Positions 22,738 to 34,300 of a stretch of DNA of 64,000 nucleotides are shown piece by piece (the stretch's first letter is position 1; the number at the start of each line of letters is the position of its first letter). A program made the translations under genes and the position numbers. The stretch comes from Ceriagrion tenellum (taxonomy: Eukaryota; Arthropoda; Insecta; Odonata; Coenagrionidae). Location: NCBI GenBank assembly GCA_963169105.1, contig OY720636.1, positions 136,267,747 to 136,331,746 of the forward strand, given 5' to 3'. The notes below the pieces were generated by a model that searched no databases, was not told where the DNA came from, and worked only from the letters and a program-made list of their open reading frames with translations.

Positions 22738-22994
22738 CGTCGCCTGGAACAGATATTTCTTGTTCAACTGAGGTTGGCAAACTCGGTCCTCGTTTGCCGG
22801 TTCCCTGTTTTTCAGCATGGAACAGAACAATTTCTGAATGGAGAAGGCAAATCTTGAATAATGCCGAGTTCGCTGAAGTTTAATTCGCTGTCTGACGACC
22901 GCCAACATGGGGCTCATGATGGAAGATTCATACGTCTCTTGCTCACTTCCCATAGCAGATATTTCCTTCCTAACATCCAAAAAGTTGCTCTGAG
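22738..22994 (-). CDS. Second exon of the X-box-associated gene
   Basis: On the minus strand a good acceptor with nearby branch-like sequence (CTAATTATTTTTGACAG) is followed by two nucleotides and 85 open codons to the donor ACG|GTATGTG. The frame joins the short first exon (23106-23082) through a split proline codon. The peptide contains QSNFLDVRKEISAMGSEQET, then a basic, hydrophobic-patterned segment (RQRIKLQRTRHYSRFAFSIQ) likely to be helical. No signal peptide or known motif is seen. With the upstream X-box, a ciliary or other RFX-regulated role is a reasonable guess, but the family was not recognised. Confidence 0.6.
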
Positions 22995-23081
22995 CTGTCA
23001 AAAATAATTAGCTGTAATTCATAACTCCACGTCGTCCGTATTTCTTTAATTGTAAAGTAATGTAAGTAACCTCAGGCTCAC

Positions 23082-23106
23082 GAAAATCCCCACTAACTGC
23101 GGCCAT
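23082..23106 (-). CDS. First coding exon of the X-box-associated gene
   Basis: A minus-strand ATG at 23106 begins MAAVSGDF and is followed by a donor (TTTTC|GTGAGCC) after 25 nt, leaving one nucleotide. The next exon supplies exactly the two needed. The intervening 87-nt intron (22995-23081) has proper GT/AG ends. A competing, weaker GT lies 12 nt further on but would break the frame. The ATG context (TTGATGGCC) and the X-box about 75 bp upstream support this as the gene's start. Confidence 0.55.
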
Positions 23107-23178
23107 CAACGACGGTAGTATTCTTCCGATGGCAGCGCCGACCTTTGGGTGAACTAAATGCGGAAAATGAGGCAACAC

Positions 23179-23192
23179 GTTGCCTAGGCAAC
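23179..23192 (-). promoter_or_regulatory. RFX X-box palindrome
   Basis: GTTGCCTAGGCAAC is a perfect 14-bp palindrome that matches the symmetrical X-box bound by RFX factors (two RYYNYY half-sites: GTTGCC, two spacer bases, GGCAAC). RFX drives ciliary genes in insect sensory neurons and other animals. It sits about 75 bp upstream of the minus-strand ATG at 23106, the usual promoter-proximal position. Confidence 0.6.
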
Positions 23193-23219
23193 GAGAATAA
23201 AAATTATAATCCTCTATGT

Positions 23220-24140
23220 ATATTCACGCTACCAGGCATCCGACACTACCTGTCAGCACACTCCACTTCCGGCAGAATGCTTTCTTTGCTTGAGCCATTC
23301 TGCTCACAATGTCCTTCTTGCTTCTTCCATCGCTCGTAATCTTGCTTCCCAAACAACAAAACTCCTTCCATTGCGCTTTTCTGCCCAAGTTTAATCTCAT
23401 TTCTCTTCATATTAACATTCAAGTTATATTTCTTCTTGTAATGTCCGGGCGATTAAGTATTCTCGTCAGATCTTCCTTCTCTGCCATAATTGCTATACAT
23501 GCTGATTTTTTTCTCCATGCGCTTGCATTTATATGATTAATTTTCTTTACATGATTAATGGCTTCTTCAATCAATGCATGAAGACCATGAATGGCATCCC
23601 TGACGTACTATTTTCCTCAATGCTGCTTTACCCACATTGCCGCTGCTATTATTCACGGCCATCTACTACCCACACTACCTGAACGTCGCTCTTGTGTCAC
23701 TATATAACACTTCTGTGCTCTTCAGAGTGCTTAGCAATCTATTTTAACCCTTACTAACAAATACTTTCTCCAGGTGGATGAAAAAAATATATTTGGATTT
23801 GCCCTTTAAAATCCTCCTCTCTATATATAATATACTTCAGAGTTATAATACGTTTTCTCGTTCCCCTACCATCCCATCTCTTCCTGAACCGATTTGGTCT
23901 TTTCCCAAGAATTCCTCCATCTTCCGACCCATCCTAAAGTAACTTTTCACTATTCCGTAAAACGGTTCAACTTTTCCCCTAAAGATATGGCCATCCACTT
24001 CTTTACAATAGTTTCCCATTCATTCCCTTCTAACATATGCAGTTGATTGCAACTTTTTTATACATCTGCCGTTCAACTTCCGTTTTCGTTTTGGTCCCAC
24101 TTTCTTCTTTCATCTATTAAGTCCATGAATTCCTGATGCG
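23220..24140 (-). mobile_element. Decayed LINE reverse transcriptase
   Basis: Minus-strand translation in broken frames gives ordered RT pieces: an LGKDQIGSG...ERRILKGKSKYIFFIHLEK region (about 23980-23800; normally LGEDQFGFRxG and LEKAFD), AIMAEKEDLTRILNRPD (following the lost FADD), then KEFCCLGSKITSDGRSKKDI and SRMAQAKKAF (thumb, about 23370-23260). It has many frameshifts and stops. The same subfamily style is seen at 39.1-40.7 kb. Its end lies within about 40 bp of the X-box. Confidence 0.65.
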
Positions 24141-24698
24141 ACTTTATAGTCGATCGTCAGTATCGGTAAAACTAGTCTGAGTCTTAGATAAGTAGGCCTA
24201 TTTATGGCTATAATACTAAGATTGAGTTTTTACACTCATTATCCTATTGTTTTCGAGCTCCCCTACCCCCTTTGTGGAAGATAAAGGTCCAATAATGCAT
24301 ACTTCTTTGTCAACATATTATTTTAGTTTCAAATAATGTTTTAGTTGTTGCTATAAATATATAGCAGTTGTCTATCAAGGCATTGTTAATCTGTATGAGT
24401 GGGAAATTTACTGGAGTATTACGGAAAAACGTTTAGAGACAAGCTGACGGTAACCTTTAATTACATGCTTTTCTTTGAGTCGGTTTTCCATGGATCAATA
24501 GATCCATGGGTCCATGGTTACTTCATTTTACCCAACATAGTTACCACTTCATTAACTCAAAACATGAAACGAGTTAGAATAGTAGTAAAGCATCCGACTC
24601 TCGTCCCGAGGGCAATCAGAGACGTCGCATCAAGTCCACAACCTTGCGATTTTTTTCTAGGAAACAGTCCTAGTTAATAAAATGCTTCCTTTCCCGCG

Positions 24699-25905
24699 GA
24701 CTACAACCTTGATGTGGTGGAACGGCTTGCGCGTTCCAATGACCCCAACAGCTGGACTGGCGGGATCAATTAAAATTGCTCCCAGTGGGGCCACCCATGC
24801 CAGACAGGTCTAAGGGGAGGAGCCAGACGAAAGGTAGTCCAGTGGTAGTATCACGTGAAAACACTGTTGGGAAGTGTGGGTGGGAGTCCCTCCCAACTGT
24901 TTTACTACCCTGAAAAATGAATGGCAATCAAAAAGAAATGAATCCTGGCAACTACGGGACGCCACCCACTGAGGCGGGTGTCTGAGGCGGGGGATGTAAG
25001 GCCCCCGAAGTGGTCATCTCACAAAATCCAAACACAGAGCAAACACAGGATACAAGGACCAAGGAATATAAGAAGAAAAGGAAGAGAAGGAGAGTACCAT
25101 TACAAATAGGGACTTGGAACATGAGGACTTAGATGAGGGCAGGGAAGCTGGAGAATATTAATCGGGAAATGGGTAGAGGAATCGTAGATGCCTTGGGGCT
25201 GTGAGAGGTGAGATGGAAGGACAGCGGGGACTTCTGGAGTGATAGTCTATAGTGGCGGGTTGGAGAGTCAACGTTCGGTAGCTATAGTATTGAACGCAAA
25301 ATTGGGAATGAGGGTAGTAAATATTGAGCAGGTGAGCGACAGGATACTACTGGTAGAAATAATAGCACGCCCTACAAATTTCGTTTTGGCTCACGTGTAC
25401 ATGCCTACAAGTAATCAAAGGGAGGAATAGCTGGATGAGGTGTATGAACAGATAAGAGGAGATAATCAGAGAAGTTCCGGAAAAGAAAAACCTATTAGTA
25501 ATGGGGGACTGAAACGCAGTAGTTGGGGATGGTAGAGACGGGTGTGAAGTGGAAGGGTTTAGATCAGGAACGAGAAATGATCGTGGAGATAAAGTAGTAG
25601 AATTTTAGGAGAAATAAAGAAAGAAAACTTCTGAAAATGGGCGAGGAAAGTAAACTTCTGAATGATATCCGGGATGGACAGGGCAGATGGTTGAAGGGTG
25701 TTATAAAGAGCGATGGGTTGCTGAAGAGTGTGATAGAGGGAAGGAGGTTAGCAAGCGGTGAAGGGGAAGAAAGAGAATAGGTTTCATGGGTTAGAACGTA
25801 TGCTGAGGCAAAAAAGGATACACTGGAAGGGGATGAGCCCCTGAATGGATAGAGGACCGGGAGGAGATTCTCTGACATTCAGCAAAACCTTCCTTAACCG
25901 GTAGA
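24699..25905 (+). mobile_element. Internally deleted RTE-like LINE (endonuclease plus 3' end)
   Basis: It starts with a conserved 5' leader (ACTACAACCTTGATGTGG) and a non-coding segment. The AP-endonuclease frame then follows: WNMRT, EVRWK, SVAIVLNAKLGMRV, SDRILLVEIIARPTNFVLAH with VYMPTS, and in shifted frames MGDWNAVVG and FGxGTRNDRGD-like sequence near 25500-25600. The next recognisable block (GLLKSVIEGR, then RTYAEAKKDTLE) is the ORF2 C-terminus, so the RT domain is deleted. Several stops and frameshifts make it inactive. Confidence 0.75.
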
Positions 25906-25989
25906 ATAGTTAAAAAAAACATAAAATGTTTATAAAACAACTTGTTGCCTTTTAAACATTTTATTAACTAGGAGTAAAAAGTAAATAAT

Positions 25990-26390
25990 AAAAATAGAAT
26001 GTTTAAGTATGCTTTTTTAAAAGAAATTATTAAAAAATCTAAAAATAGAAATATCTTAACGTACTAAAAAAGAAAAAATAATATATTCTCAAGTGAATGA
26101 AAATTTATCCCAGTAATGGAAATAATTAAATTCAATTCAAGGGAATTAGCCATACAAATAAGACGGAATTTATGTTGATATCGAAAATGAACGCTTTTCG
26201 TTCTGGTCTTGTCATTGTGTGGCTAATTTCCTTCAGTTGAATTTCATACTTTCAAGTACCAGGCTAAATTTTCATTCACTTGAGAATATATCATTTTTTC
26301 TTTTTTAGTATGTTATTAAGATATTTCTTCTTTAGATTTTTTAATAATTTCTTTTTAAAAATCAAGCTTAACAATTCTTTTTTCATATTT
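25990..26390. mobile_element. Long-TIR foldback element
   Basis: Two arms of about 170-185 bp are imperfect reverse complements: the left has ATATTCTCAAGTGAATGAAA and AATTATTAAAAAATCT, and the right repeats these inverted. The centre (about 26190) contains the palindrome GAACGCTTTTCGTTC. It is AT-rich and non-coding. Arm ends are blurred. Confidence 0.75.
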
Positions 26391-28784
26391 CTGAATAATT
26401 AAACCAGAGGTTGAAATCATAGTCTTTCAATTAATTGTAATTAAACACCGCATTTTAATCTCTTAAATTCTAAAAAAATATTTGAGTTTTTGAAAAGGAT
26501 TCCTCTGAAAAATATATTTTTACACTAATATCTCCGAGTAACTAATTATTATATTTTTTTATGATTGCAAGTACAATGAATTCAAAAAGTTTTCAAAAAA
26601 ATTTAAATTGTTCAATTTCCCCCTAATTTAAAAACTCGATCACTTATTATTTTCCGCAATTCTTGGAGAAAAAATACCGAAGAGATACAAACATTCAGAA
26701 GTATAAAAAAATTCCTAAATGTAGGATAGATAATCTTGCATGTACCCTTTTATCACTGATACCTTAGAGGATTTTGTTCAGTAAATTGAAGACGGGATGA
26801 GGCATGAATTCATAGTGGGGTTACATCATTTTACATAGTTGTTTTTTTATCCAAGTTATATATATGCCTCCATGGTGGTCCTCAGCGATGGTTGGAGTGT
26901 GGATGCACTCAGCTTTTGCACAAATGTTTGAAGCCACACAGGGGTGGAGGTTGAATGTATGATTACGAAACAAATTGAAGCAGTACAAAAGAGCTCCTCT
27001 CAATCCGACCCGTTCCGGCGATCGCGCGCATTGCCCTGCGGGATAGAATCGCAGAACGAAGCATGGAGTGGAGATACGAGATGAGTTTTTGGGAAAGCGA
27101 TAACTGCTGCACCTTGTATAAAAAAATAGCACAACGGAATTAAAATTGGGGAACCCTACTGCACTCACCAATATTTTGCAATGCCAATATTTTTAGCAGA
27201 TAATCTTCAAAATTAAAGTCATGTTTGGTTCTGAGATTAAAAAACTAAGTTCCAATTCGCAGTCTTTGACTATTGATGCACGTTTTAAGACGGCCGATAG
27301 AATTCTTTGAGAATTCTCTAAATTACTGAGAAATTGAAAGTTATTTTCGTGAAAGAAATAGTATTTCACAAAATATGACAGTATTGTTTTCATGCATCAT
27401 TCCTCTCTAGAGATCAAGTTTGCACCATTGACGCAAATTAAATGAAGTTTTTTTTACCATTACATCGAGGATATACATTTACGTAATAATATAATACGTA
27501 AAGTAAAAGTAAAGACTTTGTCATATGATTTATAGAGACCAAGCAGAAACTAAGCCAAAATTTTCTCTCTCTCTGGAAGTACGAACTATAATAATTTCAT
27601 TGAAATGTAGCAAAATGTGGCTGCTCCGTTATTAAAAATTAATACACTATAGGCATAAAATAAATGGCCATTGGTCTTCTTAAATGTTTATTATTCCTCA
27701 AAGTTCAATGGTCTTATAACCTCCGTGACTTCAGGCGTGACTGGTGGAATTCATGAGAAAAAGAACACTTGGAATTTTTCCACGGGACCCTAAATGTGAC
27801 GCCTGAGCGTCGAAACTAGTTGTACCATATGCCCGTGGAAAAATATTAACTTTTTTTGGTCGTCTTCAATAAACTTGAAAATATTATTACCTCTTATTTC
27901 AATTTTGTTAATATTTCCCTCATAAATCTAAGGCAAACAGCGCTAGTGAAGGAGCCTAACTTACCAGCAACGTTAAATTAAAGAAATATAAATTTTAAAT
28001 AAACACTTCTCATTGATGTCAACATAGCAGGTCAAACGGTAGCAAATTTCACAGTGATAGACAGGAAGGGTGGCGGTCTTCTTTACTCCTACAAGAAATA
28101 TTTCCTAATGTTCAAAGTAATTTATCTTAAACTTCGAACACATGCTGTACATTGACGTTATGATTCGGGTCCAAACAAATCGTATACATAGAAAAGCAAA
28201 ATAAATGGATCGTTGAAAAGGTGAATAATGCCATGGAATTATCGGTTGAGTGATAGCATCGTTAAGTCTTGACTCGATAAGTCTTCAAAAGTCTTCTTCT
28301 TTCAAGGGATGTGTCCAGCGAATTGCAATTTTTCAAATCAAATTACGATATACTGGCTCCAATTCCAATTTGATTAAGAATATTTGTGCCGTTATCTGGT
28401 GATTCTGGCATATGTTACGTATTAATATAGCCTCGCTGTTCGATTGAAGCCCATTAGAATATTGATATTTCTTTATTTATTTATTGATTTTTATGTTCGC
28501 CCAACACAATATTTACTGGGCAAACAAAAATCATTACTTTGATTACTTAAAATGACATTACTTAAAATCATCACAAAGTAAAATCATTACTTCCTTCCGG
28601 AAGTAATGGTTGCAAAATTCACCCCATACTTAACATATTAAACACTACCCCTGAACCCAATAATCGGAAAAAATTCTACTATTTCCAAATCCCATGCGGT
28701 TGTTACGTATGTGTGGTTTAATCTTAAGGTTATGCATTTCGTGCCACTTGTATTTTCTCCGTACATTGTTTCCCCCAGATTCCC
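26391..28784. other. No gene recognised
   Basis: A GC-richer minus-strand ORF (26821-27171) has no recognised motif. Around 27760-27850 a short inverted pair (TTTTTCCACGGG / CCCGTGGAAAAAT) brackets GACGCCTGAGCGTCGAAAC, similar in style to the foldback at 16.4 kb. Nothing else is supported. Confidence 0.35.
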
Positions 28785-29006
28785 TTTGAGTTCGGCATGA
28801 CGTGATATCACGTCATGGTTGTCTTTACGCTAGTGCTGATGACGTGATATTACGTCCATGGTGCCGTGAGTGTTCCAGCATTCACTAAGCCCCCTAATGA
28901 AAGCTGGAGCACTCACGGTGCCCATGACGTCATATCACAACAACAGCACCGGCGTAAAAAAAGTGCGGCATGACGTGATATCACGTCATGCCGCACTCAA
29001 AGAGTT
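28785..29006. mobile_element. Foldback element built from TGACGT palindromes
   Basis: Two arms of about 100 bp are imperfect reverse complements centred near 28897. Each outer arm contains the perfect 18-bp palindrome TGACGTGATATCACGTCA (28798-28815 and 28971-28988). The right copy extends to a perfect 34-bp palindrome (28963-28996). Inner diverged copies occur at about 28840 and 28924. The structure is that of a palindromic MITE. Each palindrome also holds TGACGT half-sites of the CREB/ATF type. Confidence 0.8.
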
Positions 29007-30200
29007 AACACTTCGTGAGAATAATCAGATTATAAGATTAGAAAATTTATATCTTGACAGGAAATTGAGCGAAGACCCTCGTGCCGGCAATTCACAGTCT
29101 ACCACGCAATCCAGGACTTCTAACACTCAAACAGCAAAAACTACTTGAGTATCATGAGCTATTGATTTGAAAAATCATAGAAATTTTCTAACAACCACGT
29201 GGCAAGGAGAAGGGGAAGAATAAATTAAGGTTATAATTTTTAATAGGAATTCTCAGTAAATGATGGAACAGTAATTGTTAAAATGTTTTGACGAATTGAG
29301 TGAAATAGGAATTAATTAACGCATTATATTCATAATATGACATGCTAAATTTCGCCGGTATCAGCTCATTTTTACGAAACTCAATTGCGAATTTAGATGT
29401 AAAAAGAGTAGCAATATGCTAGAATGATAGAATCATTAAGAGACCAGGCATTTCCGATTATTAAAAAACAATTTTCTTCACCTTTGAGGAAAGATTCAGC
29501 GATATAACCGAAGCCTAGGAGAACTTCGTCACGGCTAAGGTATGAGAAAGAGGCTGAATAAAATATCAAGACCCCGGTATGGAATATTCCAATTACTAAA
29601 TGAATATTTCTACTCGGTATTCATTATGTAGCATTAGGGATTGAAACAGAAGTGGAAACCGAAATAATCACTTTTCAACAACATAAATCCCTTTCCAAAA
29701 ACTAAAGTCATCACCCAGATACCGGAGGTTAACGGTCTCCCGAACTCCTCTTCTGGTGTATATTCGCATCGTTACCTTCTTTATTCTAAAAAACCCTGTA
29801 TGTACTTATGCATGCTATAAAAGTGAGCGTTTCTATAAAGTTCCACTATTCAAACTTCAATTTACCGTTGATTTCCTCGGTATATATCCATTTCAACTTG
29901 AATTTGCAACCATAGACAAAGTACCGATATTTACGGCTATACATGAAAGGTTTCAATTTGACCTCAATTCTTAAAACTCGAAAAAGCTAAATAAGTTGTA
30001 AAAGAGAAGATATTGAGAGGAAAACTTCAGATAAGAAAAAGTAGCTTATTAAGAACTTAGAGCTTCGGTAATAATTAGAGTTAGAATAAATCCAGTGTGC
30101 ATTATCTTGTATTCATAATATGAACAAGTAAATTCCTTGTGTAGAATAAATTCATTCAGTTTAAGTTATTATGAAAGCATCCGCGGAGTGGTCTTGTATC

Positions 30201-30324
30201 ATAATGGTTTACGTGATTGCTTCCGCGTTGTTATTTTTTGACGACAGTTTTGCGAGCTGGAACGCTCGCGAAACTCTCGTCAAAAAATGACACAACGTGG
30301 AAGCAATCCCGTAAACCATCATTA
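30201..30324. mobile_element. Short palindromic hairpin element
   Basis: Arms of about 58 bp run from AATGGTTTACGTGATTGC to the centre GAGCTGGAACGCTC and back as the reverse complement ending CGTAAACCATCATT. It has a tiny loop, few mismatches and no coding capacity. It is likely a small MITE or a fixed inverted duplication. Confidence 0.8.
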
Positions 30325-30639
30325 TTCATTCAGTTTAAGTTTGATTATTAGCACTAATCACCATAAACTTTTAAAAGTCACTGGCAACAATGTTTTCTGA
30401 CCTTATGAGCGGTACACTTCATGGGATATACTCAAGCTTTCAATAAGTAATATTATATCAGCCATAAAATCAATTGTTTTCATCAATTCAAGAAGTAAGC
30501 ATCTCATGAAGAATGATATCTTTACCTTGATCTAATAAAACCTGACCTTTCCACATAAAAACTCACTCCAGCGCACAAATTCGGCGGGCATATCCATTCC
30601 GCAGTGACCGCGGCTAATTCGCAGCAATCCATTGGGTCG

Positions 30640-31330
30640 CTCTGCTTCTCAACCCCCCCTCCCGCCCCTTCCCTCCCCCACGACCACACGCCCTTCCACT
30701 CCCTCCCACCTCATCCCCCGCCCCAAACACCAACACCTCCGACCACTTCCTTTGAATCCGGGATAAGATTCGTCTCCTTTCTCCTCATCCCGTGCCCACG
30801 CTTCTTCCCCCCCCCCTCTCCCTCCCACTTCCAAATGCAGGTCCAACTCTCACCCTTCCGCTCTCTTCCTTCGCCAACCCCCCACCCCCCGCCCGCCCCC
30901 GCACTCTCCCACCTCTTTTCTATCTTTCCACAATGTCTCACGCCACACCCGAGAGCATTCTTTCTCCCCCTGACCCTCTTATCGGCTTTCCACTCGAACA
31001 CTTTTGGGCTCCCGCCATTACTGCTTCCAAAATGCACTATAACACTCCGCCATCCCCTTCCAGTATAGACAAACCCTATCCCCTTCTCCCGACCAAACCA
31101 ATCCACTTCCTCCAAACATCCCCAGATCCTATCCCAACCTTTTTCTCCCTCCCCCAACCCAACCTTAAACTCGATCCGAACCGACCCCCTCTCTCGAACA
31201 CTTTCCCCTCCCTCCGGAGTCGTCACTGAAACAATCGCAGATACCCAGAGCCGATCCCACAGTCCCGAATCTTTTCTCTTCTCCTCGTGTCGTCCTAAAA
31301 TTCACCGAGTAACTCGCCACTCTTACGCCA
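30640..31330. other. C-rich low-complexity DNA
   Basis: Dense CCC, CCT and TCC runs keep two plus-strand frames (30604-31068, 30792-31229) and two minus-strand frames open together. All translate to Pro/Ser/Leu- or Gly/Arg-rich low-complexity peptides. There is no splice context and no known domain. I treat these as compositional ORFs. Confidence 0.55.
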
Positions 31331-34300
31331 CCACCCTCGTCCCGTGGGCAACCATATCCTCTCTAACGAGCAACTCTGCCTGCTTCATACGACACCGAAT
31401 CCATTGTGAAGGCTTTTGCAGGAAAACTGTCCACCCATCAACGTGGAAAACCACGTAATATATTCCAGAAAATTCTTATAATCAGCCATAAATCTACTTC
31501 CGATATCCTTCTCTCTCTCTCTCCAATTCTATTCTGTCCCTTTCTAATTCACTTATATCTGGCGTCAAATATTGCTTAATAATACACCACCTTAAATTCC
31601 ACACAATATTTTACTCAACATCGACCATGCTTTCAGCACTACGTGGAATTATCAAGGTTTTTTTTACTTTTGGGGGCAGGTCTTTGAATACCTTATCGGA
31701 ATACAGGAGGGGAGGGGTTAATTTGTAAGGGAGTAGGGGCGTGGGGGAGGTTCATTTAGAAAGGAAGTAGGAATGACTAAAAAAAGGGAAGTCTACCTAA
31801 TGCAACAAAAGATTTTGCTGCATCAGGTAGAAATGGGGCAGGGGACGGGATGAAAGAGAGGTAGGGAGAGGCGAACGTTCAGCAATTTTTTATGCATAAG
31901 TTTTCCACAAAGTTACGTCTGAGACTTTCGTTAACATGAAACTGACTCTTTGGAACCACAATCCTCCCTTTGTCGCCCACGTCCATATCCAATATGAATG
32001 AAAGGTGTTGGTGACAAAATTACATCGGACATTAAAAGGATTGACACGAAGAGAAATCGGGGGATGATAGCAATGGCAATTGAGGTGTGCTTTGTTGTGT
32101 TGGTCCTCGTAGTAGTCTGCGACTATCGAGGGGCAATAAAGCAATCTTGGACTAAACCGTTTATTTGCCTTTCGTAAGTTGGTCCGTGGGTCCTAATTAT
32201 GGTTAAATTTTTGGAAAGTTATTTTTATAATTCTTACAGGCGTAACTCAGGACGATTAAGGATACCATGTATATAAATAAGGCTTAAGGAACATTAGTAT
32301 GGTTAGGTGAACGATTATTATAGAGGCGTATCCTGGCTATCGGCATCGTGAAATTAGCGAGACGAGAGACAATTCATAGACCTATCTGCTCGGTAATAAT
32401 TTCACCGTCTTTTCTCACATTTATCCATCCTACGGGTGTATTGGATCCATTCTTTCAAGTAAAGCAGGCGGGAAGATTCCAAAATCCATGCAATTGCCCA
32501 ACATTTTTTTTTTCAATCTTCCGCCGCATGTCCCGCACCGCTCGATGTACCGACTGCGCGCTAGTTTGATGCTGGAGTGAGTTTCCCCGACATGCTTCGT
32601 ACGCACCGCAATGGATGAATGGATGCATCACATTACCCTCTGTACCGTCGGCCAGCATTCCCTCCCTTCAAGCGCCTTTCAGACAGCCTCAATCGACTCC
32701 AGGTGCAAAAAGACCGCCGCTGTACGCACAACTTCAACTTCGCGTCGACTTCACCATGTAAGCACGTATGCGCGCATCTGCCCACCACAGTTTGGAGTCC
32801 TGCGTAGAAGAGGATGATTTTCGAACCAAACTTCTGGCAACTACCCAAGCAGCAGTTTCGCTGTATCATGGCTACTGTTCGCGCTGCCGAAGTAACGCGT
32901 GCGAATCGCTGTTAAACACTAAAGCCTTATTCTTCGTGAATTACGGGGCCGACGAGCATAGGTAGTCGTTCGCCAAACCTGTGTTAGCCAAAACTTTGCT
33001 CTTACTAGAATGGGGTATTGAACCGGAATTAATATGGCGCAATTATTGAGTATATACGGTGGTCTATAACCAGTTCTGAAGGAGAATCATATAATATTCT
33101 TATGAAAATGCAAAATTTTTCACTATAATATTTTTGAAATAAGGTTTTATTGAGGCTAATTCTGACTACTAATCATAGATATTTATGCATTTCAAGATTT
33201 TAATAGGTATAGATGATAAGTATCAGCTCAATTATGAAAATAAAACAGAAAAAACTGAAGAAATAACGACATTCTCATTAGAAGAACATTTTTTTAAATA
33301 TTAATTGATTATTACTCATAGGTTCTTTTCAGCTTTAAAAGGAAGAACAGCTATAGCAGTAGACAAAGATTAATTGAACTTGTAGGTTACGCTATTATTT
33401 TTCACTTTTCAAATAAATAACAATGACTCGAAACTTACTACCTCTTTAAATATTCATAATTACTAATAATTTCTCATTGCTACCTAAACATGATCTACTG
33501 ATGACATTTCTAAACGTAGGTATTCAAGGTATTCATGAAATTTCTCTTAAATAAGAGATTGCTTACAGAACATATATAATAATAAAATATCAATCTTCCG
33601 CGAGAATATTATAGGAATGCTTATTTGTTCAAACAAAGTATTAAGCATCTAATGCAATAAACACAATATTTATAATACTCTGATGCATTTACAAAAGCAA
33701 GATGTATTTCATTTTTTAAATCAAAGAAACAACATTCGCTGAACAATATAAAAATAAATAGTGATGAGTTAAAGAAATATTTTAGAGTTTTATCAATTCA
33801 TATAGTTTATCATAAAGTAATCTTTTACTTGATACGTTATTGTAATCTTACACTTGAAAGTCAACATTGAGACTAACTACTTCATTTTACCAGTTAAATT
33901 GTACACCATCGAGTATGTTTCATTATAAAAACTGTATTTATGCGTTTTTATTGTATAAACTTGATCAACAGCTAATTATTTCGGCTTAATAATTTCGGCG
34001 GATAATAATGAAGCTAACATCACGGGCAGTAGCGTACAGCTTAGAAGAATATGTACACTTACTTACAGCATATAATGTGCTCTTTATCAAGTATGGGAAG
34101 CAGCTTAAAAAAAATATCTGTCTTGGTGTACTCTGGCATAACTATGGATAGTATTTTTATAGGCAATCAGAGAAGGAATTAAATGTATTTTTCAAAAGAA
34201 AACATAATATAACACGTCGATTAATATAATTCATATAATTGGACTAGTAGGCCATAAGCATGTGTTAAAGGAAAATTCGGAAGTGATTTTTTACTGGCCT

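Noticed and set aside
26821..27171. 116-codon minus-strand ORF
   Set aside because: No recognisable motif or splice sites; could be an unknown repeat.
30604..31229. Overlapping 154-, 145- and 171-codon ORFs
   Set aside because: Same compositional artefact in C-rich DNA, open on both strands.
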